Shown here: piece after piece, positions 1 through 8,493 of the stretch
Position numbering within the stretch: position 1 is the stretch's first letter
Layout: every line of letters begins with the position of its first letter
DNA from: Modicisalibacter tunisiensis
GTDB taxonomy: Bacteria; Pseudomonadota; Gammaproteobacteria; Pseudomonadales; Halomonadaceae
NCBI RefSeq assembly: GCF_020148005.1
Contig: NZ_JAGXFD010000001.1
Location: forward strand, 2,329,037 to 2,393,036
Reading direction: 5' to 3'
Length of the DNA stretch: 64,000 nt
Program-made: the position numbers and the translations under genes
The notes under the pieces: generated by a model
Seen by the model: only the letters and a program-made list of their open reading frames with translations
What the model was told of the DNA's origin: nothing
The model's database searches: none

Positions 1-39
1 GGAGCTTCTCCATGCGAGAGTAGGTCATCGTCAGGCATC
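1..39 (+). rRNA. rrf: 5S rRNA, 3' end only
   Basis: The first bases match the conserved 3' end of gammaproteobacterial 5S rRNA: CCATGCGAGAGTAGG followed by TCATCGTCAGGCATC. The 5' part lies outside the window. A rho-independent terminator follows about 10 bases later, as expected at the end of an rrn operon. The exact 3' end is uncertain by a base or two. Confidence 0.88.
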
Positions 40-48
40 TATCCCGCA

Positions 49-77
49 AAACCCCGGCCCAACGGCCGGGGTTTTTG
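49..77 (+). terminator. rrn operon terminator
   Basis: An 8-bp GC-rich stem (CCCCGGCC with GGCCGGGG) with a short loop is followed by a T tract, directly after the 5S rRNA. Confidence 0.9.
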
Positions 78-399
78 CGTTGGGGGCCGGGGAAATGGAC
101 CCACACCGGGCCTTTTGCCTGCTCCTGCAGCACGGGCAAGGGCCCACGCTGCCTCGTCGTTTATACCAGCCCACCGATTCCTCGGCCCTACCACCCACTC
201 CTGAACTCCCCAACCTGCTCACCTCGCAGCCACTCCACCAGCCAGCTTGAACCTATCCTTGTCCTGCAAGCCCTCCATAATTCTCCGATGATGGAGCGCA
301 CATGATACGGTGCAGCGTGGAGCTAATCGGTCTGGATCCGAGCTGGCTGAATTGCCCCGTGCCAAGCGGGCATCTTGTTTTATGCCTGACGGAAGCGGG
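78..399. other. intergenic gap, nothing recognised
   Basis: This 322-base gap lies between the rrn terminator and the end of ktrB on the other strand. The small open frames here have no convincing ribosome binding site or recognisable protein. No clear promoter, repeat or strong hairpin was seen. Confidence 0.5.
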
Positions 400-1764
400 T
401 CAGCCGATCTGCACGGAGCCGCGAGCGTAGCGCAGTCCCTTGTCGCGCTGCGTGGACATGAGATAGCCCAGCGACAGCGGGCCGACACGCCCCAGCAGCA
501 TGGTCACGATGAGTGTCAGCTGGCCACCCGCGCTCAGATCGGCGGTCACGCCCCGCGACAGGCCGACGGTGCCGAAGGCCGAGACACTCTCGAAGGCCAG
601 GTCGAGAAAGGGCTTGCCGGATTCGGTCACGGTCAGCAGAAACAGGCAGGTAAATATCAGCAGCATGCCCGCCAGAGCCACCGCCACGGCCTTGATGACG
701 GTTTCCTGGGGGATCGCCCGTCCGAAGGCCACGGGTTGCGCGTTGCCGCGGATGAAGGCTCGTGCCACCAGCAGCAGCACCACGAACGTCGTGACCTTGA
801 TGCCGCTGGCGGTGGACCCCGATCCGGCGCCAATGAACATCAACAGCATGGTCAGCAGCGCCGTGGGGTCGGTCAGCGCCCCGGTGTCCAGGGTACTGAA
901 GCCGGCGGTGCGCGGGGTGACGGCCTGGAACCAGGCTGCCTGCAGCTTGGCGCCGAGGGTCTCGAGTCCCCCCAGGGTGGCGGGATTGCGCCATTCCAGT
1001 GCCAGCACCGCCAGTGTCCCGCCCAGGGACAGCCAGAGCGTGGCATGGAGGACGATGCGCGCATGCAGGGTCAGCCGCCGTGTTCGGCGCCACTCGAGCA
1101 ACTCGGCGATGACCACGAAACCCAGCCCGCCGACGATGAACAGGCCCGTGATCACCAGATTGTCCAGCGGGCTGGCGACGAAATCGCTCAGGCTGTCCGG
1201 CCAGAGCGAGAACCCGGCGTTGTTGAAGGCCGAGACGGCATGAAACAGGCTGACCCACAGGCCGTGGGACCAGCCGAATCGTGGCACCCAGCTCAGCGCC
1301 AGCAGCAGCGTGCCGATCGCCTCGGCGACAAGGGCGAAGACCATGACCAGGCGAACCAGCGTCATCAACTCGCTGAACGAGGTGTGATTCAAACTCTCCT
1401 TGATCAGGTTTCGCTGGTAGAGAGGCAGCCGCATGCCCATGAGGACCAGTGTCAGGGCGGCGAAGGTCATGAAGCCCAGCCCGCCGACCTGGATCAGGCA
1501 CAGTACCACCCACTGGCCGAACAACGTCAGATCGGCGGTCTCGATGACCGACAGGCCGGTCACGGTGACCGCGGAGGTGGCCGTGAACAGCGCCTCGTGC
1601 CAGTTCAGCGGCGTCGTGGCCGAGATTGGCAACCACAGCAGCAGGGTGCCGAACCCGCTGAGCAGCGCGAAACCGAACAGCAGGATCTCCGGTGGCGAGA
1701 GCTGGATCACGCGGCCGTGCGGCAGATGACGAAGCGGGCGCACGATGCGATGGCGGTAGCTCAT
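400..1764 (-). CDS. ktrB: KtrB/TrkH-family potassium channel-like subunit
   Basis: This 454-residue membrane protein is the K+-translocating subunit of a Ktr-type uptake system. It shows the four-fold pore-loop architecture of the Trk/Ktr/HKT superfamily: TVTG at residues 67-70, then FNNAGFS, TPRTAGFS and SAFGTVGLS, each carrying the filter glycine between hydrophobic helices. The length fits KtrB better than TrkH of enteric bacteria (about 480). It starts 10 bases after the ktrA stop, so the pair is co-transcribed and forms a KtrAB complex in the inner membrane. In a halotolerant host this would serve osmotic K+ accumulation. A TrkG/TrkH label is the alternative, but the KtrA-like partner argues for KtrB. 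Confidence 0.9.
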   Translation of the reverse strand: MSYRHRIVRPLRHLPHGRVIQLSPPEILLFGFALLSGFGTLLLWLPISATTPLNWHEALFTATSAVTVTGLSVIETADLTLFGQWVVLCLIQVGGLGFMTFAALTLVLMGMRLPLYQRNLIKESLNHTSFSELMTLVRLVMVFALVAEAIGTLLLALSWVPRFGWSHGLWVSLFHAVSAFNNAGFSLWPDSLSDFVASPLDNLVITGLFIVGGLGFVVIAELLEWRRTRRLTLHARIVLHATLWLSLGGTLAVLALEWRNPATLGGLETLGAKLQAAWFQAVTPRTAGFSTLDTGALTDPTALLTMLLMFIGAGSGSTASGIKVTTFVVLLLVARAFIRGNAQPVAFGRAIPQETVIKAVAVALAGMLLIFTCLFLLTVTESGKPFLDLAFESVSAFGTVGLSRGVTADLSAGGQLTLIVTMLLGRVGPLSLGYLMSTQRDKGLRYARGSVQIG

Positions 1765-1774
1765 GGCGCGCGTC

Positions 1775-2431
1775 TCAAAGTTGCTTGCCCAGCTCGCGAA
1801 GGGCGTCGAGATCCCCGATCAGCACCAGATGGTCATTGCCGCGCAGCGAGGTATCGCCGGCCGGATCCCGGACGACCTCGCTACCGCGCTTGATAGCGAT
1901 GAGCGAGAGATCGGTTTCATCGAGGGGCAGGTCGGCCACGGTCGGGCAGCGTTCGCTGAGATTGTCGGTCGCCTGGAGCTCGACGATGAACTGCCGGTCG
2001 CCGAGCTGGATGAAGTCGACCATGGCGCGATAGTGCAGGCTCTCCGCGACGCGCAGGCCGGTATCGTACTCGGGATAGACGATATGATCGGCGCCGATAT
2101 GCTTGAGCAGGCGATAGTGGGTATCGGAGTGTGCCTTGACCCAGATTTCCTGGACCCCCTGTTCCTTGACCAGCAGCGTGCAGATCATGCTGGCCTCGAT
2201 GTTGTCGTCGACATCGATTACCACGGCGTCGTAGTCGCCCAGCGAGAGCTCGGCCAGCGCCTTTTCGTTGGTGATGTCGGCGACCACCGCATGGGTCAGC
2301 AGATCCGCCAGTGCGTTGACGCGATCCTCGCTGTGATCGACGCCCAGGACATCATTGTGCTGGCGACGCAATTCCTGGGCGACGGTCACGCCGAAATATC
2401 CCAGGCCGAGGATCGCGAACTGGTGAGCCAT
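1775..2431 (-). CDS. ktrA: KtrA-type RCK/TrkA-N regulatory subunit
   Basis: This 218-residue cytosolic protein gates the KtrB channel. The N-terminal RCK/Rossmann domain has a GxGxxG nucleotide motif at residues 9-14 (GLGYFG), followed by the acidic end of beta 2 (GVDHSEDR). A TrkA-C-like domain occupies roughly residues 135-218. The single RCK_N/RCK_C set and the length are typical of KtrA rather than the doubled TrkA. The ATG has a strong AAGGAGG Shine-Dalgarno site. The gene sits 26 bases after a MarR-family gene and directly before ktrB in the same orientation. Confidence 0.92.
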   Translation of the reverse strand: MAHQFAILGLGYFGVTVAQELRRQHNDVLGVDHSEDRVNALADLLTHAVVADITNEKALAELSLGDYDAVVIDVDDNIEASMICTLLVKEQGVQEIWVKAHSDTHYRLLKHIGADHIVYPEYDTGLRVAESLHYRAMVDFIQLGDRQFIVELQATDNLSERCPTVADLPLDETDLSLIAIKRGSEVVRDPAGDTSLRGNDHLVLIGDLDALRELGKQL

Positions 2432-2457
2432 GACACCTCCTTGCAGAAAGACGGGGG

Positions 2458-2931
2458 CTAGTCGCGTGTCGCCTCAAGGGCGAGCCCGGCCTCGAGCTTG
2501 TCCAGCAGCCGGAAAAGGTCACGATACTCTGCCGTGCTCAAGGTCGCTACCAGCGACTGTTCCCAGGCCAGCGCCCGGGGAATCGCCGAGTCGAGCAGGT
2601 CGAGTCCCGCCTCGCTGAGTGTCAGCCACAGGGTGCGCTGATCGCTGTCATCGCGCTGCCGGCAGATGAGCTCGCGCGAGAGTAGTTGCGAGACTGCCCG
2701 CGACACCCGGGCCTTGTCCATGGCCGTCAGTTCGCAGATGCGCTTGGCGGTCAGTGGCTGGGCCTGCTGCAGCCAGGCCAGGATGCGCCACTGGGCGATG
2801 GTCAGGTCATATTGCTCGGCATAGATCGTGGACAGTGCCTGGCTGATGCGCTCCGCCAGGTTCGCCAGGCGATAGGGCAGAAATACCTTGAGGTCGAGTT
2901 CGGCACGGGATGCGGCAGTGGTCGAGTGCAA
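2458..2931 (-). CDS. MarR-family transcriptional regulator
   Basis: This 157-residue protein is a winged-helix dimeric repressor of the MarR family. The helix-turn-helix and wing run from about residue 50 to 110, with the characteristic TAMDKARVSRAVSQLLSREL segment and RxxDxRxxWLxLSEAG wing. The start is TTG, chosen because an AGGAG sequence lies 7 bases upstream; no in-frame ATG near it has a comparable site. It is transcribed away from maiA and upstream of ktrA. It may control maiA, the local operon, or both. Its ligand cannot be read from the sequence. Confidence 0.88.
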   Translation of the reverse strand: MHSTTAASRAELDLKVFLPYRLANLAERISQALSTIYAEQYDLTIAQWRILAWLQQAQPLTAKRICELTAMDKARVSRAVSQLLSRELICRQRDDSDQRTLWLTLSEAGLDLLDSAIPRALAWEQSLVATLSTAEYRDLFRLLDKLEAGLALEATRD

Positions 2932-3097
2932 GCGGCGACTCCTGATGGGCCAGTCGTGAACGGTTCCCCGAGTATAATTCCGCCCCGAAAGTCGTGGCAG
3001 GGGAATGTGCTGTACGGAAAAGTTGACAGCTTTGTGGGTCGGCTACGACTAAGGGGGGGAGGAGGCCCCTTGAGCGATCGGAGGCATTGCGCATACT

Positions 3098-3111
3098 GTT
3101 TCAAATGAAAC
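3098..3111. promoter_or_regulatory. candidate operator between marR and maiA
   Basis: A perfect 6-2-6 inverted repeat, GTTTCA-AA-TGAAAC, lies in the 237-base divergent region, about 58 bases upstream of maiA. Position and symmetry suit a MarR dimer. The assignment is inferred from context. Confidence 0.45.
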
Positions 3112-3168
3112 TTTATGCCGGGTCGGCGATGCTCGGTCCACTTCCCATGACTGCTGAAGGAGGTCGCG

Positions 3169-3831
3169 ATGGCTGAATCGCCTCCTGTTCTTTATGGCTA
3201 CTGGCGCTCCAGCGCCACCTACCGTGTGCGGATTGCCCTCAATCTCAAGCAGGTCGAGGTCGAGCATCGCAGCGTGCATCTGGTGCGAGACGGGGGCGAG
3301 CAGCACGCCCCGGCGTATCGACGCCGCAACCCGGAAGGGCTGGTGCCGCTGTTCATCGACAGCGACGGCACCTGCCTGTCCCAGTCGCTGGCGATCATCG
3401 AGTATCTGAACGAGACGCGTCCCGGTGCATCGCTGCTGCCCGAGGACCCTGTGGCCCGCGCCCAGAGCCGTTCCCTGGCCCAGGTCATCGCCTGCGAGAT
3501 CCATCCGCTCGACAACCTGCGGGTCCTGAAGTATCTGAAGCGCGAGCTGGGGGTCGAGGAGCCGGACAAGCTGCGCTGGTATCGCCACTGGGTCGCACAG
3601 GGACTGGCGGCGCTCGAATCCCGGGTGGCCGGGTGGTCGACGCCGTTCTCGCTCGGCGAGCGGCCCGGTCTGGTCGAGCTGTGTCTGGTGCCGCAGCTCT
3701 ACAATGCGCGGCGTTTCGACTGCCCGCTCGATGACTATCCGGCGCTGGTCGCGCTGGATGCCCGGGCTCGCGATCTCGAGGCGTTCCGGCGGGCCGCCCC
3801 CGAGCTGCAGGCCGACGCTGTCACGGCATGA
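3169..3831 (+). CDS. maiA: Maleylacetoacetate isomerase (zeta-class GST)
   Basis: This 220-residue cytosolic protein isomerises maleylacetoacetate to fumarylacetoacetate with glutathione in tyrosine or homogentisate breakdown. The N-terminal thioredoxin-like domain carries the zeta-class motif SSATYRVRIAL at residues 14-24, where SSxSxRVR is usual, and the glutathione-contact segment SQSLAIIEYL near residue 70. The all-helical C-terminal domain completes a normal length. GAAGGAGG precedes the ATG. The neighbouring hmgA and fahA genes often found with maiA are absent here, so a role on another maleyl-type substrate is possible. Confidence 0.87.
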   Translation: MAESPPVLYGYWRSSATYRVRIALNLKQVEVEHRSVHLVRDGGEQHAPAYRRRNPEGLVPLFIDSDGTCLSQSLAIIEYLNETRPGASLLPEDPVARAQSRSLAQVIACEIHPLDNLRVLKYLKRELGVEEPDKLRWYRHWVAQGLAALESRVAGWSTPFSLGERPGLVELCLVPQLYNARRFDCPLDDYPALVALDARARDLEAFRRAAPELQADAVTA

Positions 3832-3997
3832 ACGATTTCGGTTATCGCAGTGCTTTCTGCTGCAAAATGCTCAAGGTACGGCAGAATCGGGTGCGAGGTT
3901 GGTGCAAGCTCACCGCTTGGCGCTACAATCGCTGCCCTGTTTGCCAAACCCTGTGGGCGGCCTTTGGCACAACAATAAAACCTTCAAGGTGTGTGTT

Positions 3998-5458
3998 ATG
4001 ACGACAAGAGAAAAACCGCAGAATCTCTGGATGGGTCGCTGGGGCTTCGTGCTTGCCGCGACCGGCTCCGCGGTGGGGTTGGGCAATATCTGGAAGTTCC
4101 CCTACATGACCGGGGAGTACGGCGGCGGGGCCTTCGTGCTAGTCTATCTGCTGTGCATCGCGGCCATCGGCATCCCCATCATGATGGTCGAGATCGGCTA
4201 TGGTCGTCGCGGCCGGGGCAGCCCGATCGACGCCATTCGGCGCGTGGCCCGGGAATCCGGCCAGGGAGCGGGATGGTCGCTGATCGGCTGGATGGCGATG
4301 CTCTGCGGCTTCATGATTCTTTCCTTCTATGTGGTGGTGGCCGGCTGGTCGGTTTCTTATCTGTGGAAGACGGTGACCGGCGGGCTCAACGCCGACACGG
4401 TCGACGGCATGGCGGCGATCTTCGGGGCCAACAACGCCAGTCCCTGGAACCTCGGCTTCTGGAGCACGCTGGTGACGGTGGTCACCATGGTGATCGTCGG
4501 CAAGGGCGTCCAGGAAGGCATCGAGAAGAGCGTGCGCTGGATGATGCCGGGCATGGTGGTCATGCTGGGTATCATGATCGTCTACGCCATGTTCTCCGGT
4601 GGCTTTGGTCAGGCGCTGGACTTCCTGTTCGGCTTCGAGATCGGCAAGCTTTCCAGCGCCGGCCTGCTGGCGGCCATGGGGCATGCCTTCTTCACCCTGT
4701 CCCTGGCGTCCGGGGCGATCCTCACCTACGGCTCCTACCTGCCCGACGGCAAGTCCATCGCCCGTACCACCTTCACCGTGGCGATCTGCGACACCCTGGT
4801 GGCCCTGATGGCCGGTCTGGCGATCTTCCCGGTGATCTTCGCCAACGGCCTGGATCCGGCCAGTGGCCCGGGACTGATCTTCATGAGCCTGCCGCTGGCC
4901 TTCGAGCAGATGCCGCTGGGCACCCTGCTGGAAGCCATCTTCTTCATCATGCTGACCATGGCCGCGCTGACCTCGGCGATCTCGATGATCGAGGCCACCG
5001 TGGCCTGGCTCAACGAAAGCAAGGGCATTTCCCGGGTCAAGGCGGCCTGGGGGACCGGCATCGTGCTGTGGATCGTCAGCACGCTGGCCATGCTGTCGTT
5101 CAATGTCGGTGCGGACTGGACGCTGGTCGGCAAGAACGTCTTCGGCTGGCTGGACTACCTGACCTCGCGCTGGATGATGCCGCTGGGCGGCCTGGGCATG
5201 GCCATTCTCGCCGGCTTCGTGCTGCGCGACGACATCTTCCGCTCCGAGCTGGGCCTGAGCCGCACTCAGCACGCCCTGTGGCTGTTCATGATCCGCTACG
5301 TCAGCCCGCTGGGCATCGTGGTGATCTTCATCGACGCGCTGGGCGTGATGACGCTCGACATGGGCCGTCAGTGGCCCTGGCTGCTGGCGGCGCTGGTCGT
5401 GCTGACCGTCATCGGTGAACTGTTCAGCCCGCGCCTGCGCAAGCAACTGGCCGGCTGA
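3998..5458 (+). CDS. Sodium-dependent transporter, SNF/NSS family
   Basis: This 486-residue inner-membrane protein is a secondary transporter of the neurotransmitter:sodium symporter family, with a LeuT fold and about 11-12 helices. The first helix has the unwound signature GSAVGLGNIWKFPYMTGEYGG (positions about 22-42), the conserved Na+- and substrate-binding region of MhsT/LeuT-like carriers. The substrate is probably an amino acid or similar zwitterion but cannot be specified. The start at 3998 was preferred over an open frame extending upstream to 3704, because homology begins here and the upstream extension lies inside maiA. A terminator follows 27 bases after the stop. Confidence 0.92.
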   Translation: MTTREKPQNLWMGRWGFVLAATGSAVGLGNIWKFPYMTGEYGGGAFVLVYLLCIAAIGIPIMMVEIGYGRRGRGSPIDAIRRVARESGQGAGWSLIGWMAMLCGFMILSFYVVVAGWSVSYLWKTVTGGLNADTVDGMAAIFGANNASPWNLGFWSTLVTVVTMVIVGKGVQEGIEKSVRWMMPGMVVMLGIMIVYAMFSGGFGQALDFLFGFEIGKLSSAGLLAAMGHAFFTLSLASGAILTYGSYLPDGKSIARTTFTVAICDTLVALMAGLAIFPVIFANGLDPASGPGLIFMSLPLAFEQMPLGTLLEAIFFIMLTMAALTSAISMIEATVAWLNESKGISRVKAAWGTGIVLWIVSTLAMLSFNVGADWTLVGKNVFGWLDYLTSRWMMPLGGLGMAILAGFVLRDDIFRSELGLSRTQHALWLFMIRYVSPLGIVVIFIDALGVMTLDMGRQWPWLLAALVVLTVIGELFSPRLRKQLAG

Positions 5459-5484
5459 TCCCGCCCTCCGGGACAGCCTGACCC

Positions 5485-5520
5485 GACGCCTCCGACGAAA
5501 TCCCGTCGGGGGCGTCTTGC
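5485..5520 (+). terminator. terminator after SNF transporter gene
   Basis: The hairpin pairs GACGCC and TCCGACG with CGTCGGG and GGCGTC around a short loop and is followed by TTGCGTT. The stem is strong and the T tract weak. Confidence 0.7.
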
Positions 5521-5640
5521 GTTCCAACGATCGAGTTATATGCTGGCAACCAGACGTTACTGGTACCGGGCGCCCCAGTTCATTATTTTTACGTATAAGA
5601 TTTATCGACTTTCTATGTTTTCGTTATAACAGGGTGCCCC
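5521..5640 (+). promoter_or_regulatory. A+T-rich upstream region of cobA
   Basis: This stretch is clearly A+T-richer than its surroundings and contains TATAAG- and TTATAA-like elements plus an inverted repeat ACCAG-ACGTTA-CTGGT. It most likely holds the cobA promoter and a regulator site, but no single -35/-10 pair stands out. Confidence 0.4.
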
Positions 5641-6510
5641 ATGTTGTCGACCGACGATGCCGTCTCGAATCCCGCGCGTCTCGCGGCGCTGCGCGACTTC
5701 CCGCGTGGGCAGGTCTGTCTGGTCGGGGCCGGCCCCGGCGATCCCGAGCTGCTGACGCTCAAGGCGCTCAAGCGGTTGCAGACGGCCGATGTGGTACTGC
5801 ACGACCGCCTGGTGAGCGACGAGATTCTGGCGTTGATCCCCCCGCACACGCAGCGGCTCTACGTCGGCAAGGCGCGCTCCCGACACAGCGTGCCCCAGTC
5901 GGGCATCAATCAGGCGCTGGTCGACTGGGCTCGCCGCGGCAGGCGGGTGGTACGTCTCAAGGGCGGGGACCCTTTCATCTTTGGCCGCGGCGGCGAGGAG
6001 CTGGAAAGCCTGGCCCAGGCGGGGATCGACTTCGAGGTGGTGCCCGGCATCACCGCGGCGTCCGGCTGCGCGGCCTACGCCGGCATCCCCCTGACACACC
6101 GGGATCACGCCCAGTCGGTGCGTTTCGTCACCGGGCATCTCAAGAACGGCAGCTGTGACCTGGACTGGCCGGCGCTGGCGCGCGAGGGGCAGACGCTGGT
6201 CTTCTACATGGGGCTGGGCAGCCTCGATGTCATTCGGCGGGAACTGCAGGCTCACGGCCTGGCCGGAGACACGCCTCTGGCGCTGGTCGAGCAGGGCACC
6301 ACGGCGCGACAGCGCGTTCACGTCGGTTCCCTGGCGGCCCTGCCGGCGAGCCTCGACAGTGACAGCATCCGGCCGCCGACGCTGATCGTGATCGGTCACG
6401 TCGTGGGCCTGCAGGAAAGGCTCGACTGGTTCGAGGCCCAGCGTGCCACCAGCCGCGGCTGGGACGAGGGCAAGCACCCGACACCGCAGGCGCAGGCCGA
6501 CAGTGCCTGA
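5641..6510 (+). CDS. cobA: Uroporphyrinogen-III C-methyltransferase (SUMT)
   Basis: This 289-residue enzyme transfers two methyl groups from SAM to uroporphyrinogen III, giving precorrin-2 for siroheme (and cobalamin if that route exists). It shows the tetrapyrrole methylase signatures in order: [15 protein letters not shown] near residue 28, [17 protein letters not shown] near residue 103, and [21 protein letters not shown] near residue 130. It lacks the CysG N-terminal dehydrogenase/chelatase domain, so those steps need another protein. It is the first gene after a terminator and an A+T-rich leader. Confidence 0.95.
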   Translation: MLSTDDAVSNPARLAALRDFPRGQVCLVGAGPGDPELLTLKALKRLQTADVVLHDRLVSDEILALIPPHTQRLYVGKARSRHSVPQSGINQALVDWARRGRRVVRLKGGDPFIFGRGGEELESLAQAGIDFEVVPGITAASGCAAYAGIPLTHRDHAQSVRFVTGHLKNGSCDLDWPALAREGQTLVFYMGLGSLDVIRRELQAHGLAGDTPLALVEQGTTARQRVHVGSLAALPASLDSDSIRPPTLIVIGHVVGLQERLDWFEAQRATSRGWDEGKHPTPQAQADSA

Positions 6511-6582
6511 CATCGGCGCCTCGGATTGACGGAAGTCGGTCGGGCTTCCGAGAATGACGGCAACACGTCACGGGAGACCGAC

Positions 6583-8493
6583 ATGAATGTCGAGCAGCTG
6601 GACATCCGCGATCACCTGGCGCAGTTCGCGCCCTTCGACAGCCTGTCGGACGATCTGCTCGACAAGGTCGCCGCGTCGGTCGAAATCCGTTACTTCCAGG
6701 CCGGCACCGAACTGCTGGTCAAGGACCAGCCGATCGAGGCCCTCTGGTACGTGCGCAGCGGGGCGGTGGAGATGTACCTGCGCAACGGCCGGCTGTTCAA
6801 CCGGCTGGGGGAGGGCGACATCTTCGGCTACTCGGATCTGCTGCGCAATCGTCGGGTGCGCTATCCGGTCCGGGCCATCGAGGACACCCTGATCTACTTC
6901 ATTCCTGCCGAGGTGTTCGAGGAAGTCTGCGACCAGGACGATGAATTCGCCGAGTTCGTCGACACCGGTGGCCAGCGGCTCAAGGCCACGGTCGAGCAGC
7001 AGCGTCACGACAGCGACATGATGACCACCCGGGTACGCAAGCTGCTCGGTCGCCCCGCCGAGATGATCGAGGCCGGCGTGACCCTGCAGGAAGCGGCACA
7101 GCGCATGCGCGATGCCAACACCACCTGCGTGCTGGTCATCGAACCGGCGGAAAAGGCCTCGCCGTATACCTTCATCGATCGCGATGGTCACGGCCGCCGC
7201 CTGTGCGGCATTCTCACCGACCGCGACTTCTGCACCCGCGTGCTGGCCGAGGGAGTCACGCCCCAGGCCCCGGCGACCGATGCGATGTCCCGGCAGCTGA
7301 TCGTGGTGCAGTCCGACGAGACGGTCTACGAGGCGATGCTGAGCATGCTGCGCAACCAGGTTCACCACCTGCCCGTGCTGCACCGGCGTCAGCCGATCGG
7401 TGTCCTGCACCTTTCCGATATCGTGCGCTACGAGACGCACAGCAGCCTCTTCCTGGTCAACAACATCTTTCTCCAGAACGAGGTGGGCCAGCTTGCCCAC
7501 CTGTCCGAAGAGGTGCGCACCGCCTTTGCCCGGATGGTGGCCGACGGCGCCAACTCGGAGATGGTGGGGCGGGCGCTGGCGACCGTGGGGCGCAGCTTCG
7601 CACACCGCTTGATCGAGCTCGCCGAAGCCAGGCTGGGCCCGCCGCCGGTACCCTACTGCTTCATGGTGCTGGGGTCGATGGCGCGTGACGAGCCGACCAT
7701 CACCGCCGACCAGGACAATGCCCTGGTGCTCGACGACCGCTTCGAGCCTGAGCAGCACGACGCCTATTTCGAGGCCCTGGCCAAGTTCGTCAGCGACGGC
7801 CTTGCCGCCTGTGGCTACCCTTACTGCAAGGGCGACGTGATGGCCACCAACCCGCGGTGGCGCCAGCCCCTGCAGGTCTGGAAGCGCTACTTCACCGAGT
7901 GGATGGATGCGCCCAATCCCGAGCGGCTGCTGCACAGTTCGATCTTCTTCGATCTGGCGGCGGTACATGGCGAGGAGCCGCTGGTCGAGGCCCTGCAGGA
8001 CCTCATTGCCGAACGCGCACCACAGCGGCCCTTCTTCCTCGCGGCGATGGCCCGCAATGCGCTCGGCCGCACGCCACCACTGGGCTTCTTCCGTACCTTC
8101 GTCATGGAACAGGACGGCAAGCACCGCAAGTCCATCAATCTCAAGCGGCGCGGTACCGCGCCACTGGCCGATCTGGTGCGCGTGCATGCCCTGGCCTGTG
8201 GCTCGAAGGCCCAGAACACCTTCGCTCGGCTGGACGACATCGCCAAGACGCGACTGCTGGCCGAGGGCGTCAACGAGCGGCTGCGCTACGCCTTCGAGTT
8301 CCTCTCGATGGTGCGCATCCGGCATCAGGCCCACGATATCGAGCAGGGCGAGGAGCCCGACAACAATATCGAGCCGGAAAACATCGACAGTCGCGAGCGA
8401 CACCATCTCAAGGATGCCTTCGAAGTGATCAGTCACGCCCAGAAGTTCCTGGGATTCCGCTATCCCATGCCCTCGAAACGGGCGCGCGGATGA
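6583..8493 (+). CDS. cNMP-binding / CBS pair / DUF294 nucleotidyltransferase-like protein
   Basis: This 636-residue cytosolic protein has an N-terminal cyclic-nucleotide-binding-like domain (about 15-140), a CBS-domain pair (about 155-300), and a DUF294 putative nucleotidyltransferase domain with a DUF294_C tail. The nucleotidyltransferase signature GSMARDEPTITADQDNAL near residue 385 has the GS...DxD pattern related to GlnD-type uridylyltransferases. The role is probably a nucleotide-sensing signalling enzyme; its substrate is unknown. The ATG at 6583 has GGGAG six bases upstream and was preferred to one 57 bases earlier. Its stop overlaps the exonuclease start (ATGA), so the two proteins are translationally coupled. 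Confidence 0.88.
   Translation: MNVEQLDIRDHLAQFAPFDSLSDDLLDKVAASVEIRYFQAGTELLVKDQPIEALWYVRSGAVEMYLRNGRLFNRLGEGDIFGYSDLLRNRRVRYPVRAIEDTLIYFIPAEVFEEVCDQDDEFAEFVDTGGQRLKATVEQQRHDSDMMTTRVRKLLGRPAEMIEAGVTLQEAAQRMRDANTTCVLVIEPAEKASPYTFIDRDGHGRRLCGILTDRDFCTRVLAEGVTPQAPATDAMSRQLIVVQSDETVYEAMLSMLRNQVHHLPVLHRRQPIGVLHLSDIVRYETHSSLFLVNNIFLQNEVGQLAHLSEEVRTAFARMVADGANSEMVGRALATVGRSFAHRLIELAEARLGPPPVPYCFMVLGSMARDEPTITADQDNALVLDDRFEPEQHDAYFEALAKFVSDGLAACGYPYCKGDVMATNPRWRQPLQVWKRYFTEWMDAPNPERLLHSSIFFDLAAVHGEEPLVEALQDLIAERAPQRPFFLAAMARNALGRTPPLGFFRTFVMEQDGKHRKSINLKRRGTAPLADLVRVHALACGSKAQNTFARLDDIAKTRLLAEGVNERLRYAFEFLSMVRIRHQAHDIEQGEEPDNNIEPENIDSRERHHLKDAFEVISHAQKFLGFRYPMPSKRARG

Noticed and set aside
310-1893. 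Long plus-strand open frame of 527 codons opposite ktrB
   Set aside because: It is an antisense shadow of ktrB in high-GC DNA; the predicted protein is Gln/Arg/His-rich with no known domain, while the minus strand gives a clear KtrB.
4139-5527. Minus-strand open frame of 462 codons opposite the SNF transporter
   Set aside because: Antisense shadow, rich in His/Gln/Asp without domain; the plus strand encodes a clear transporter.
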